Source: Nitzschia sp. pyKryTriq1
Lineage: Eukaryota > Bacillariophyta > Bacillariophyceae > Bacillariales > Bacillariaceae
DNA: 64,000 nt
Direction of reading: 5' to 3'
Assembly: GCA_956465555.1 (NCBI GenBank)
Contig: OY101127.1
Coordinates: 806,001-870,000 of the forward strand
Made by a program: the position numbers and the translations under genes. The notes beneath the pieces are model-generated. The model did no database searches. It worked only from the letters and a program-made list of their open reading frames with translations, and was not told the origin of the DNA. This document shows, piece after piece, positions 19,004-29,850 of this stretch (position 1 is the stretch's first letter; each line of letters begins with the position of its first letter).

Positions 19004-21920
19004 TTAGAGCTTGTCAAGGTACTTGCTAAGCTCCGGAACACCATCGGCGAGACCCTTGCGCTTTCGGACACTGAGGACGACTTCCTTGGTCTTGGTTCCC
19101 TCGTCATAAGGAGACCCAGACATGGGCTCCCAATGATCAAATGAACATTGAGGGAAAGCTTTTCCACCGGTATTCGAACGGAGGTCGGCAGTGAAGCCAA
19201 AGGATTCCATGACCGGCAAGTAAGCCAACAACGTCATCATGGGTGTTCCAGGGCGCTGCTCCTCGGTAAAGACGTGACCACGACGGCGAGTCAACACACC
19301 GTAGACATTTCCCATGGCATCTTGCGGCACAGAAATGTTACACAAGTAAATGGGTTCAAGAAGACCGGGCTCTCCAGTCAACATGGAGGCGAAGCACACA
19401 CGACGAGCAGTGGGCATGATTTGACCCATACCACGATGAATGGCATCAGCATGAAGAACAACATCCATAAGGTTGTAGCGAGTTCCACGCATTTGTTCCT
19501 CGCAAAGAGGCCCGTTCTGGGTAGCCCAAGCAAATCCACCGACGACCGATTCCTTGATCTCCATGAGGTAGTTAACTCCCTTTGTGGTATCGACAAACAT
19601 ATTAGGCCCGGTACCCTCAGGTCCAAAGGCCCAAATCTTTCGGGCCTCTGAAACATCCCAACCAAAGTCGTCAGCGAGTTGACGTCCGAGGATCTTCGAT
19701 TCGGTTCCTGCTTTGACAATGCCGTCGTCGATAGCTGTGCACAGCTCGGGTCCCAAGGGCTCAGCCTCGACGAAGAGGCGATTGTGTTTGTTGGCAGACT
19801 TGGCGAGACAAGTCTGGTTGGACTTGGCAGTGCATGTCTCACGGAAAGAAACAACTGGGTCGGACACCTTAACTTCAGTTCCCATGAAGTCGTTTTGGAG
19901 ATCTTGCAAGCAGATCTCCAAGTGTAGCTCTCCAGAGGCGGCGATGATGTGCTCTCCCGACTCTTCGGTGTAGCACAAAACCATCGGATCGGATTTGGCG
20001 AGACGCTTCATACCTTCAACGAGCTTGGGCAAGTCTGCAGAGTTCTTTGGTTCAACAGCGCAACGAACGACAGGAGACACCGAGAACTTCATTGTCTTGA
20101 TTGTGTGGGCATCTTCTTCAGTACAAATGGTGCCAGACTTGAGCAAATATTGATCGACTCCGACCAAGGCACAGGTGTTTCCGGCAGGAACATCAGGGAC
20201 TTGTTCAGTGTAACGGCCCATCATGATAACAGTGCGCTGGATGTTCTTGACCCAGAGGTCGGTCTTCTTACCAGGAACGTAGTTGGGACCCATGATTCGG
20301 ACCTTTTGGCCAGTTGCAACCGTTCCGGAGAACACACGACCAAAAGCATAGAAACGGCCCTTGTCAGATGTGGGAACCATCTTCGAGATATACATACACA
20401 ACGGGGCACCAGGGGAGGTGTCACAAGTGCGGATGGCTTGGGCGGTCTTATCATCAAGCGGTCCATCGTAGAGAGTGTCAACACGGTAGGCCTGGGCCTT
20501 TGCAGGAGATGGCAAGTGCAACACAATCATTTCCAGAACAGTATCACCGGCAGGGAGCCACTTTTGCATGACACGCTTCAGCAGCTGCTTTCCGACCAAC
20601 TCTTTTTCTTCACCTTTCAATTCAACACCGACAGCCTTGAGCATCTTATTCACCTTCCCGTGCTTTTCTGCCATGATGGCTTCAAACAGAGTGGTGATAG
20701 GAGTTGCAATGAACTGGCAGAATGCACGCTCCAAATTTCCGTTCTTGTCGGAAGTAGTCCAAACCTTTCGGCTGGAATCAAAGTACCAGTCACCCCAAAG
20801 CTTGGTCATCATTTTGTCTTCGGGGACTCCGAACTTCGCGCCGTAGGTTCGTGCGAATCTCTTTAGGGTGAACGCCCACTGGTGAAGACCAGATCCGAAG
20901 GCAACGGTTCCCTTTGTTGGATCGACTTGCACGTCACCCAAGGCTTCGTCGTTGTAAGTGGCAACGATAACATTCACAGACTCGATGGAACGGCAAAAGG
21001 CTTGGTAAAGTTCTTCGGCAGGAAGTTGAAGTTCCAGCAAAGCACGATCGACCTTGTTGACCATGAGAACGGGCTTGACGCGCTCTGCAATGGCCTGACG
21101 AAGCACGGTTTCCGTCTGCACACAAACACCATCGATAGTATCAACGACAACCAAGGCACCGTCGGTGACACGAAGGGCGGCAGTAACCTCGGAAGAAAAG
21201 TCGACGTGACCAGGGGAGTCGATCAAGTTAATTAGGTACGAGTTTGCTGTGATTTGAACGTTGGCTTCCTTGTCGAGCTTGTCCTGGACTTCGTGAGCGA
21301 GGGCAGCCTCTTCCTCTTCGGTGAGGCTATTAGTAGTTCCAGCAACTTGCCCTGCCTTTAGGTCGTACTCGAAAAACATGGAGATACCAGTTGACTTGAT
21401 GGTGATTCCGCGTTCCGCTTCGTCCGCTCGGGTGTCCGTGTAACGGGCACCACCGGCGGCCTTGGAGGAGATGATACCGGCCTTTTGCACGAGCGAGTCC
21501 GTCAAAGTTGTCTTACCGTGATCGACGTGGGCAATCACAGACATAGAGCGAATGTTGTGCTTGAGGTCCATGATGGACCTCATCTGTTCAACTGAAAAGT
21601 TCACCTGTCATTGCAGCAACGGGCAGAACAACAAGTAATGTGAGATTCATTGAACGGTGATACCATCGCAATCCATCTTCCTGAGCGAAACGTCCTACGA
21701 CGTCAAGGCAACGGGAAAGACAGGAAGCGGGGCAACGACACAATATCTGCACATTGTCGAGATACAAGAACCGAGTCGTTCGCCGCCGGGTCCACATTCC
21801 GCGTGGCCAACTACGCCAACAAATTCGATCTTCCAAAACTGCCAACAGCGATTCCATCCTCCTTCGCCTCCTTTTCCTGACTACACACGGCACAACATGC
21901 ACTGCTGTTTCCCTCACCAT
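19004..21920 (-). CDS. EEF2: Translation elongation factor 2 (eEF2)
   Basis: The 867-residue GTPase that drives ribosomal translocation. The main exon (21604-19004) enters the gene in frame at GTG-AAC-TTT. A canonical eEF2 begins MVNF, so I infer a first exon of only the start codon (21918-21920) and a 313-nt intron with donor GTGAGG and acceptor GACAG, giving [21 protein letters not shown]-motifs are [14 protein letters not shown], the Thr-bearing [27 protein letters not shown] and NKVD. The diphthamide loop [19 protein letters not shown] keeps the modified His. Strong codon bias makes long antisense frames here. The gene is cytosolic and probably highly expressed. Confidence 0.97.
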
Positions 21921-22927
21921 GATGGATAACGAAGCCTTCACACGGGTTTGGTATGAAATAGTCAGTGATCTTTATGAGGAAAGTGAATTCGTTTTTCGGT
22001 AGACTACTCGTAGCGCACGAGTACTCGTACCGTGCGTGCTGACACTGCGGTACGATGACGCCTTGATACAGCGTTTTGGTTATCAGCTCGATCTTCCCAG
22101 TTCGTGGTCACCAGCGCTGCGAGGAAAACCCGAAGTAAGCGGTACATGATACCCGTAGGACTCTACACGAAGATCCTACTGGTACGCACAGTAAGCACTG
22201 CATCCTCAATCCTCAAGGTTCTCGGGGAGGGCTTCGTAGAATCTTGCGTAGACTTGGTACAAAACTCAATCACGAGATGATACAGTTAGTAGCCCCTAAA
22301 ATTCGTACAGTATGTACGGGTTCCGCGTGTAACCACCCTAAACAACATCATGCTCTTGCGTCGTCCGTCATTGTTCGTCCAAGTGCACCGGTAGCCGGCG
22401 TCTTTGGCATATCCAATGGATAAGCGAACATTCAGGATTCGACATATCCGAATACTTTTTATGATATATCCAATGGTTAGTGTCTGTCGTGTCTGCGGCG
22501 TTTGTTTGTTCTTCTCCTCCCTTTTCGTCCTTTTTCCGTCTGTCATCCCTTTCTTCGGTAAAATGTGACCGATCCGATCACTTCTCATCCAATGTTGCAA
22601 AATTTGCAACATTGTTGCAAATCTGATTTGCAACAAAGTTGCAAAATTTGCTCCTGTAGATGTGCAGATCAGCGCTGATGATCCCGTACGGGTTAACAGA
22701 GTCCATTGAGTCAATCAATTGGACTGTCTGGAGTGGATGGTATCGTTCCGGCGGGAGAGAGATTAATCGCTCTCAACCGTCAAGGTAGCAACTAAATTAG
22801 ACGGTGCACTTTTTCGCTGCTTTACGATATTTTTACGAATTAGAAGTACGGGTACGGATTGTACCTTCCGTAGTTTTCAATCACCCTTGACATCATACCG
22901 GTACCCACATCTCCAAGGTCACCGAAC
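21921..22927. other. Divergent promoter region between eEF2 and XAP5
   Basis: About 1 kb with no supported gene. It holds two ATATCCAATGG copies at about 22408 and 22463 (CCAAT-box-like), the TTGCAA palindrome cluster described separately, and a TACCGGTA at about 22896, just upstream of XAP5. Confidence 0.5.
22591..22645. repeat. TTGCAA palindrome cluster
   Basis: Two near-adjacent palindromes: AATGTTGCAAA / TTTGCAACATT with a one-base centre at 22591-22613, and TTTGCAAC-AAA-GTTGCAAA at 22627-22645. The shared core GTTGCAAA occurs four times in 55 bp, which suggests a protein-binding site or a cruciform-forming element in the eEF2/XAP5 intergenic region. Confidence 0.6.
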
Positions 22928-24075
22928 ATGGGAGACTTTTCTAGAAGCTTTCATCGACCCGATGCCGGAAGTCATACGGTCGAAGGAAACGTCAGTGGGG
23001 CGCGAGCGATGCAACTTGAAAAACAACGTCAAGCTCAACAGGACGAATTCGAAGCCGAAAAGCGAAGGCGCCAAGCCGCATCCGGCAACTCTACATTGGG
23101 AATTCACAGCAAATTTCAAACTGCGAGGATTGGAGGTACTCGACAAGAACAGGACTTCCGCGCCAAGACAGTCGGCTTGGTGTCGGCGTCGGATTTCCTG
23201 ACCGCAGCACAAACATTGGACAAGAACGAAGATGTTGAGGAAATCAAAGCGGCCCAGCAACGCGCATCCATTGAACAAGCAAAACTGCACGCAAAAAAAG
23301 AGAAGCTGAAAAAAAAGAGAAAACGGAAAATGGCTAGCTTGCTCAGTTTCATGGGAGACGCAGATGAGGGAAACGATCCCGTTGAGGACGTCAATGATCA
23401 ATATCGAAAAGTGTCCAAAAAGGACCCAACGGTGAACACTTCATTTCTTCCTGACAAACAGCGGCAGATCGAGCAAGAGCGCAAAAGACAAGAGTTGGAG
23501 CAGGAGTGGATTCAGAACCAAGAAAAAATCAGAAAGGAGAAACTGTTGGTCACCTTTTCGTTTTGGGACGGGTCTGGTCACCGTCGTTCCTGCGCTATCC
23601 ACAAAGGCGCCAGTGTTGGAGATTTCCTGGAACAAGTGAGGCAGGACTTGTGCGCGGACTTTAAAGAATTGGCAAATGTGGCATCAGACGCTCTCTTGTT
23701 TGTGAAGGAAGACTTGATGATTCCGCATGATTTGACTTTTTATGACTTGTAAGTTGATCCAGCAACAAAAGACCCTCGATCAAGTATTCCGAACACATGC
23801 ACAATTCTCACGCTCTTCTCGACAGGATTGTAACCAAAGCCCGTGGTAAGTCAGGGCCTCTCTTTCATTTTGATGTCCATGATGATGTTAGATTGGGACC
23901 ACTAGACAGTCGAGTTGAAAAGGATGAATCACACCCTGGTAAAGTTGTCGAGAGACGCTGGTATGAACGGAACAAGCACATTTTCCCAGCGAGTCGATGG
24001 GAACTATATGACCCAGCAAAGGAATATGGAACATATACAATTCATGGTGGCGAAGTCAACAAAAAGAAAAGATGA
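22928..24075 (+). CDS. XAP5/FAM50 family nuclear protein
   Basis: A 356-residue protein in two exons (22928-23748 and 23826-24075; 77-nt intron, donor GTAAGT, acceptor CGACAG). The N-terminal half is a charged coiled coil, with [20 protein letters not shown] and the VGLVSASDF segment, then a long Lys/Arg helix ([19 protein letters not shown]). The C-terminal XAP5 domain is highly conserved: [52 protein letters not shown] and [20 protein letters not shown]. Human FAM50A works with spliceosome C-complex proteins and Arabidopsis XCT affects clock timing and small RNAs. A nuclear, splicing-linked role is inferred. No oddities were seen. Confidence 0.95.
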
Positions 24076-24330
24076 ATTCCGTACAAATTGTGCCTATGAC
24101 TTTCCATTAGGCCATCCATTAGGAAGACTATTTGTGCCCCAGAAGAAGCGAAGGGGGCGTCCCTGTATTGTCTCTTCATACGATAATCTAAAATAGATAC
24201 CATAGCATTGAATTGGAATTTTCGTCCAGTAAGAAAACTTTATCAGTATACAGAGCCAAACTGCAAGCACAAACGCCCTCGCGACCAGACGTTATGGGGC
24301 GCTCCATTTTCGACTCATTCTTGGAGACCT

Positions 24331-25326
24331 TTAGAAAAAAATGCCGCCTCGAGTCGATTTGTAAAGGTAGGCCAGTCCTCCAAATACGAAAGCAGCTACA
24401 ACCACCATACTCCCTATCAAGGCCTTTTGCGATACCTTCAACCCTTCTCCATCGCCGTTGTCGTCTTGTTCCTTGTCAATTATGTCCGATCTGATCAAAA
24501 TCGTGGGCAACAAACTCGACACCATAGGGGAGGAGGAGCCGATAGGCATCACCACCGGAGACCGGATGGGACTATCAATGGGAGCGGCAACTGGCGACTT
24601 CGTCGGCGATGGGGCAGGGTTCGATGTTGGTGTGGAAGTTGGAATGGACGTTGGCCTGAACTTCGAGTCTCCCCGCAGCGATTTCTTGCCGATGGTGCTC
24701 TTCTTCGACGCCTTTGGAGACTTGAGTTCATACCTTTCGTTCACTTTGGGCTTTGATGCTTCGTTGTTTTCCTTTTCAGTTTTGCTCGCATTCTTCTTTT
24801 CGCTTTTTTCTCCAACATCCTCGTCCTGGCTCTTTTTGGATTGCTTCGTTTCGCTCTTGTGAGTTTTGCTCTTGCCTTTCTCAGTACTACCACCACTGGA
24901 AGTACTAGTCTTGGAGGACTTGCGCTTAGCCTTCTTACTATTTGTCACTTCCAATGATGCACCATTGTCATCTGGCTGGTCCAAGAAGAAAGTCAAATCG
25001 CCGGCAAAAGTAGGCCAGGAGGTGTCACTACGGGTTACCGGAGCGCTGGTGGGCGCCATAACGAGATCCCATGCATCCCCTGATGTGTTCGATTTCTTAC
25101 TCGTGCTACTCTCAGAAAGAGAGGAATCCGTCTTGCTGGACTTGGAAGATTTCTTGGCCCGGCGGTGAAGCGAATCAACCGCTGTAGTCTCGAGCGAGAA
25201 ACCAGGATTGGTTGACGAAGTCGAAGCACCTGCCGATTGATGGAATTCGGACTGAACCAAGGCCAGTGACCAATCAAGCAAAGACGTCACGGCAAAGGAG
25301 AAATAGAATTTAGCGAATCTGGTCAT
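24331..25326 (-). CDS. Secreted Ser/Lys-rich single-pass membrane protein, silica-protein-like
   Basis: A 331-residue single-exon protein. A hydrophobic N-terminus (FYFSFAVTSLLDWSLALV) acts as signal peptide. Then follows a Ser/Lys-rich region (RRAKKSSKSSKTDSSLSESS, KKAKRKSSKTSTSSGG, KSKTHKSETKQSKKSQ), a Pro/Thr/Ser segment with PTSIPTSTPTSNPAPSPTKS repeats, and a single transmembrane helix near the C-terminus (ALIGSMVVVAAFVFGGLAYLY) with a short basic tail (KSTRGGIFF). Clustered KSSK motifs and PTSxPT runs occur in diatom silaffins, pleuralins and other wall proteins. The layout signal peptide, Ser-rich lumen, one TM, short tail resembles silicalemma-associated proteins. That function is an inference from composition and topology; another cell-surface or mucin-like role is possible. 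Confidence 0.7.
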   Translation of the reverse strand: MTRFAKFYFSFAVTSLLDWSLALVQSEFHQSAGASTSSTNPGFSLETTAVDSLHRRAKKSSKSSKTDSSLSESSTSKKSNTSGDAWDLVMAPTSAPVTRSDTSWPTFAGDLTFFLDQPDDNGASLEVTNSKKAKRKSSKTSTSSGGSTEKGKSKTHKSETKQSKKSQDEDVGEKSEKKNASKTEKENNEASKPKVNERYELKSPKASKKSTIGKKSLRGDSKFRPTSIPTSTPTSNPAPSPTKSPVAAPIDSPIRSPVVMPIGSSSPMVSSLLPTILIRSDIIDKEQDDNGDGEGLKVSQKALIGSMVVVAAFVFGGLAYLYKSTRGGIFF

Positions 25327-25852
25327 GGTGAGATGATATTAAAAGAACCGAGTTACCTGGTGGTGTTCGGTATCAACTGATGCTCAATTTGTGTGCAAAG
25401 AACAGCTGGATTAATGTGCACTATCAGCATGATGATGATTCGCAAATCCTTACAAGTCGTATTTCGTATATCATCATGTTTGTTGCGCAGTTACATTCCC
25501 GTTCTGTTTCATGTTTAGCCCTCGCTTTGTGACTTCGTTTCACGAAAGTTTCGAGCTGGAGCAAAACCGCGATACAATGCGATGAATGGACACATTCAAC
25601 ATGGCAGCTGTACATTCGTCGTTCGTCGTACCACTTCATACTTTGTTGGTCTCGTGTACCGAACGTCGTCATACGGTAGATAAATATCCTTGGCAAAACA
25701 TTATGCAAGTTCTCACGGTTTTTGATCGCTTGTTGGTTGTTGGAACTTGGAACCGAAAACCGGTTTCTACCGGTACAGGTTTGCCGAGCTTTTTTGGCGG
25801 GAATGAAAAGAGGGGAGGATGATGCAAGTGGGCCGCTCCCGAAACTGTCAGA

Positions 25853-25933
25853 GTACCCAGACTGGGTACGCCACGTCAGCAAAAACCGGTAGTGGTTCCC
25901 GAACCACTACCAGTTTCTGGGTCGCCGACCCAG
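25853..25933. repeat. Three consecutive perfect hairpins
   Basis: In 81 bp there are three perfect inverted repeats: GTACCCAG-A-CTGGGTAC (25853-25869), an 11-bp stem GGTAGTGGTTC around CC (25888-25911), and CTGGGTC-GCC-GACCCAG (25917-25933). The first and third share CTGGGT. Possible roles are a structured RNA, an element end or a tandem protein-binding site; none can be chosen from sequence alone. Confidence 0.6.
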
Positions 25934-25949
25934 ATCAAGGGAATCTTAC

Positions 25950-26344
25950 ATGGCTCCACTACGTTCTGCCACCTACGTTGCTTGTTGAGTTGGGTCCGGT
26001 CTAGTAATGCAAATCCGGGGTGTGGCAAAAAGGGGATTTACTGTTGTCAGGATCCCTGCCCTCCCATCCGATTCGCTTGATTCGCTCAGGTGGGTTCAGC
26101 ATTAAAAACTCTATCTAAGCGTCTCTTCTGCACGATAGCAGGGATCGAACGATATCGGTCCGGACGAAACAAAGAAAGTGCCATCGTCATGGTCACTCTC
26201 CTGGCTGTTGCTTTCTTGCTAGGCGGATCAGCCGTTGGCCATTTCCGATGACTGGCTGGCGTCTGATCCTCCGGGCGACAATTCAATCTCCGTCTGACCG
26301 TCCCCTCAAGCTCGCAACTGGGATGGCTCCACTACGTTCTGCCA
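25950..26344. repeat. 22-bp exact direct repeats flanking 351 bp
   Basis: The same 22-bp sequence (starting ATGGCTCCACTACGTTCTGC) is found at 25950-25971 and 26323-26344. The intervening DNA has no recognised gene or inverted ends. It may mark a local duplication or an insertion flanked by long direct repeats. Confidence 0.6.
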
Positions 26345-26698
26345 GCATGCTGCCGCTGCAGGATAGCTCTAAGAATCTAATCATAATTTCAACAAACCAA
26401 ACTTTGTGAATCCCTAATTTATCGCTATTTTTACAAAGCACGCAGGTAACGTCAGTCCGCCCGTCAGCTTTGAGTTACCTCGTACACGACTGCGGGCCTT
26501 CCCTCTACAGTGCTCCTGCCAGTATGTACCTCCGCAGTACAACAGCTACGTACACATCTGCTGCACCACACTGTTCCGTCGCTATTAGTAGAGGCGTTTG
26601 CCACAATCATATACCCAACATACAGTAGAACGTCTCTCGGGAACCGCTTAAAGTAAACGTTGACCGCAACGCCGAACATTATAGAATAATAGTTCAAC

Positions 26699-27254
26699 AT
26701 GTTCTTGCAGAGGCTTTCAACACAAAGGATGAGTTCCCGAATCATCGGGGCGGCAATATTTAAACGGTGGCATGGTGGTCCCACAGTAGCCGCGGACACG
26801 CCCACCGTTTCTGTCTCATTTCTTCAACCCAACGGAGAAACCAAAGTCGTCCAGGCCAGGGTGGGAGAGAACTTCATGCAAGTGGCGCACCGTAATGAAA
26901 TTGATCTTGAGGGAGCATGTGAGGGAGTATGCGCCTGCAGCACATGCCATGGAATATTTCCGATGGCTATTTTTGACCAATTACCGGCGCCTTCGGAAGA
27001 CGAAGAAGATATGCTGGATATGGCGCCCGGTCTGACAGAGACATCACGACTGTGCTGCCAAGTGATTGCTGAAAAATTCATGGACGGAATGATTATTACA
27101 ATGCCCCGCGCAACCCGTAAGTGTGATGCCTGCTGTCTGCTTTGTTGTCGCACCAGAAAGAAATTATGTATCATCCCCACTCACCGTCCACGTTTCTTCA
27201 TTTCTATTCGCAGGCAACTTTTATGTTGATGGGCACGTGCCCAAACCTCACTGA
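26699..27254 (+). CDS. Mitochondrial FDX2-type [2Fe-2S] ferredoxin
   Basis: A 152-residue adrenodoxin-family ferredoxin in two exons (26699-27116 and 27214-27254; 97-nt intron, GTAAGT to TTCGCAG). Cluster ligands are visible in GACEGVCACSTCHG (Cys-x5-Cys-x2-Cys) and the fourth in TSRLCCQV. The short second exon supplies the end RNFYVDGHVPKPH, which with PRAT before it matches the FDX2 C-terminal signature. The first 30 residues (MFLQRLSTQRMSSRIIGAAIFKRWHG, shown here in part as MFLQRLSTQRMSSRII) are Arg-rich and amphipathic, a mitochondrial presequence. The protein donates electrons in mitochondrial iron-sulfur cluster assembly. It is tail-to-tail with the ABC-F gene, 85 bp apart. Confidence 0.95.
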
Positions 27255-27339
27255 GAAGAATAAACGCTACATAAGTATTAGTGCGAGTACCACTTTCAGA
27301 CTGAGCTATCAGCAACCACTGTGTTCTGCCCCCTTCACG

Positions 27340-29850
27340 CTACCGTAGGTGTTCCAGTAGGGCCTCCAACTCTTCCCACTCTTCCATCAATTCCACTACC
27401 TGCTCGTTCAATTGATTTCTGGCCTGAGTCAGATCTACCAATTTCCCAACGTCGCTTCCATTCGAAAGCATCTCTTCATCTAGTGCAGCTATTTGGGCCT
27501 CGTTCTCATCAATCAATTCTTCGATCTTGTGGATACGCTTTGGAGCGTTGTATGCTTTCTTTCGTGTCGCTTCATCCATTTCCAACTCAGATATATCCCC
27601 GGGAGATGCATCATCTAAAGCCATTCGCTGAAGTGTCATTTTAGATTCTTCCCAATCGCTCGCTTTTGCGCCTCGTTGTTCCATTACAAGTTCTCCATTA
27701 TCCACAGTGACTACGTGTGTAAAGCCAACCTTGTCACAGAAATTCCTGTCGTGACTGATGACAACCACTGAACCTAAGTCGCCGCCCCAGTCTCTCAGAG
27801 CCTCACTCAGGGATTCCACACTGAAGAAAGAAATGGCATTCATGTAAGAGTACGTCGGACCATCATGTGTAACAAACAATTGTTCTGCAGTACGTAGAAA
27901 CACTTACCATTCTGAATCCAAATGATTCGAAACTTCGTCCAACAAGTAGAGATTGCACGGTTTCAACGCGAAAATGCCCAGAGCGACTCTGGCCTTTTCT
28001 CCGCCACTCAAATCCTTCAATTGCCGTAGAGACTTGTCCCCCGATAGACCTAGACCCCCCAAAGCGCCCCTGGCATCTTCATCTGAAATGTTGATATCGT
28101 AGTCTTGCCGCACAGAACTCGTTACCAAATCGACGGCTCGCTCCTCTGGATCTAGTTCTTGCGCCAAATCTTGAGTGAAAACTCCCAGCTCTAGCTGTTG
28201 ATTTTCATTTCTTTCACCAGCCAGTAAAGCTAGAGTGCCTCTAAGGGAATCAAGGAGTGTCGACTTGCCACTACAAAATGAAGGGTGTTGGTAAGAACAG
28301 TAAAATGAAAAGACGCTCTTTCAGATTGCTCGCCATACGTAGTACTCACGCTCCGTTTGGGCCCCGTACCAGAATCTTCATGCCTCGTCCGATCTCAAGA
28401 TTTACATTTGAAATCAATGGCTCTTCTAGGACATAGCCAATCTGCGCATTTTTCAGCTCCAACAAGACTTCATTTGCGGCGCTTGGAGGGGGAGGTAGCT
28501 GCAAACGAGGCCTAAATCGCTCTTCAACCGAAGGTGCCACGAGCAAACCTTGCTGATGCATCTTTTCCAGTTGCTTGACACGCGATTGGGCAGCAGATGC
28601 CTTGGTGGCACTTGCGCCAAACCGTGACACGAAAGCTTGCAATTTGGCAGCTTTTTCAGAATTTCGCTGATACTCTTTTGCCACAGCTTCTTGTCGTTGC
28701 TGCTTCAGGTTCATGTACTGAGAATACGAGCATGATTTGTATATCGACAAACCTTTGCCCCCCGGATTGATTTCAGCAATGTGATCCATGGCTTGCAAGA
28801 GTTCAACATCATGCGTAACCAAGATCATGGATCCATCTTGGTAGTTCTTGAGATATTGCGCCAGCCATTGTCGGGCATTCCGATCCAAATGGTTTCCTGG
28901 TTCGTCCATGAGGCAAAGAGTCGGCTTACTCAGCAATGTCTTGGCAAAAGATACACGCATCTGCCATCCGCCACTCAAGCTATCACAACGCTGCGTCAAA
29001 TTCTGAAAGCCGAGTCCCTTGAGCATAGAAGCAACTTCCTGCTCCTGTTGATAACCACCGACTAGTTCGAATCGTTGTGTCGCCCGATCCAATGCCTGAA
29101 GGTCTTCCTTGGAAGGTGTTTCGCAGGCTGAAACTTTCGCTTCGGCTCGATCCAGGGCTTCTCGGGCTATCGAAATATCTTGCATAGCACTTGCTGCCTC
29201 CTCAAACACAGTACGAGAAGATCCAGCAACAGCTGTCTGTTGCAAATACCCCACCGTTTGAGTCGTCCCAATGGTTATCTTTCCGTCATAAACAAGTTCT
29301 TCCATAATGGCCTTCAAAAGCGTACTCTTGCTAAGGCGCGGATGAGGGGAATTTGATAAGTCAAAAGCCAAGGTAGGTGTCATTTGGCGTAACAGCTGAA
29401 TCACTTACCCAGCCCCATTGGCACCGATGATGGCCCACTTTGATTTGGGCTCAACCCTCCAGTTGATATCTACCAAGATTTGTGCAGATCCTCGAGCGAC
29501 AGAAATTCCTTCTCTGTTATTAGTTTTGTGTCACACAATCGAGTAAACAACATAAGATGCCATCACATGGTAAAACAACCTCACAAACCTCACAACGAGA
29601 ACACATACAATAAGACTGCAGCTCCTCGAGCATCGCCTCGTGCCAAATTATCATGTTGTTTCTTCTTCAATCCTGAAGATGCTATACTCGGAGATACTGA
29701 GGCCAGCAATCGAAATGGCGAATGGGTAACCGAGTGACGCTCGACGGGCAGGAGGAAAGCTGATGCCTGCAACTGTCTTAGTGGAACGAAAGCGGCAGCG
29801 GCAATTACTGAAAACCGAGAAAATAAATTCCTCATTTCTTTCCGTGCCAT
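27340..29850 (-). CDS. Plastid-targeted ABC-F ATPase (ribosome-associated)
   Basis: A 723-residue protein in five exons: 29850-29609, 29513-29409, 29330-28350, 28270-27908 and 27820-27340. All introns (78-95 nt) have GT-AG ends and keep frame. Two ABC cassettes without membrane helices mark the ABC-F family. Cassette 1 has IIGANGAGKSTLLKAI, signature DSLSGGWQMRVSFAKTLL and LMDEPGNHLD. Cassette 2 has RGPNGAGKSTLLDSL, signature LKDLSGGEKARVALGIFAL and LDEVSNHLD, an unusual Val-Ser replacing Pro-Thr. A charged C-terminal coiled coil ends the protein. The N-terminus (MRNLFSRFSVIAAAAFVPLR, then LQASAFLLP) has the diatom signal peptide plus ASAF motif, so I infer plastid import. ABC-F proteins relieve stalled ribosomes or gate the E-site (EttA, Uup). 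Confidence 0.88.

Larger units (their letters stand above)
25327..26698. other. Intergenic region with hairpins and a direct repeat
   Basis: About 1.4 kb without a supported gene, upstream of both flanking genes (divergent). It holds the three-hairpin block at 25853-25933 and the 22-bp direct repeat at 25950 and 26323, both described separately, plus TACCGGTA at about 25767. The frames seen are short and unlike known proteins. Confidence 0.5.

Noticed and set aside
19949-20866. 305-codon antisense frame opposite eEF2
   Set aside because: It is fully inside the eEF2 exon and follows from its strong codon bias; the translation has no recognisable domain.
22286-22714. 142-codon minus-strand frame in the eEF2/XAP5 region
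   Set aside because: It overlaps the TTGCAA palindromes and CCAAT-like repeats and its protein looks random.
24208-24756. 182-codon plus-strand frame opposite the Ser/Lys-rich protein
   Set aside because: It is antisense to a gene with clear signal peptide and TM, and has low-complexity Arg/His shadows of it.
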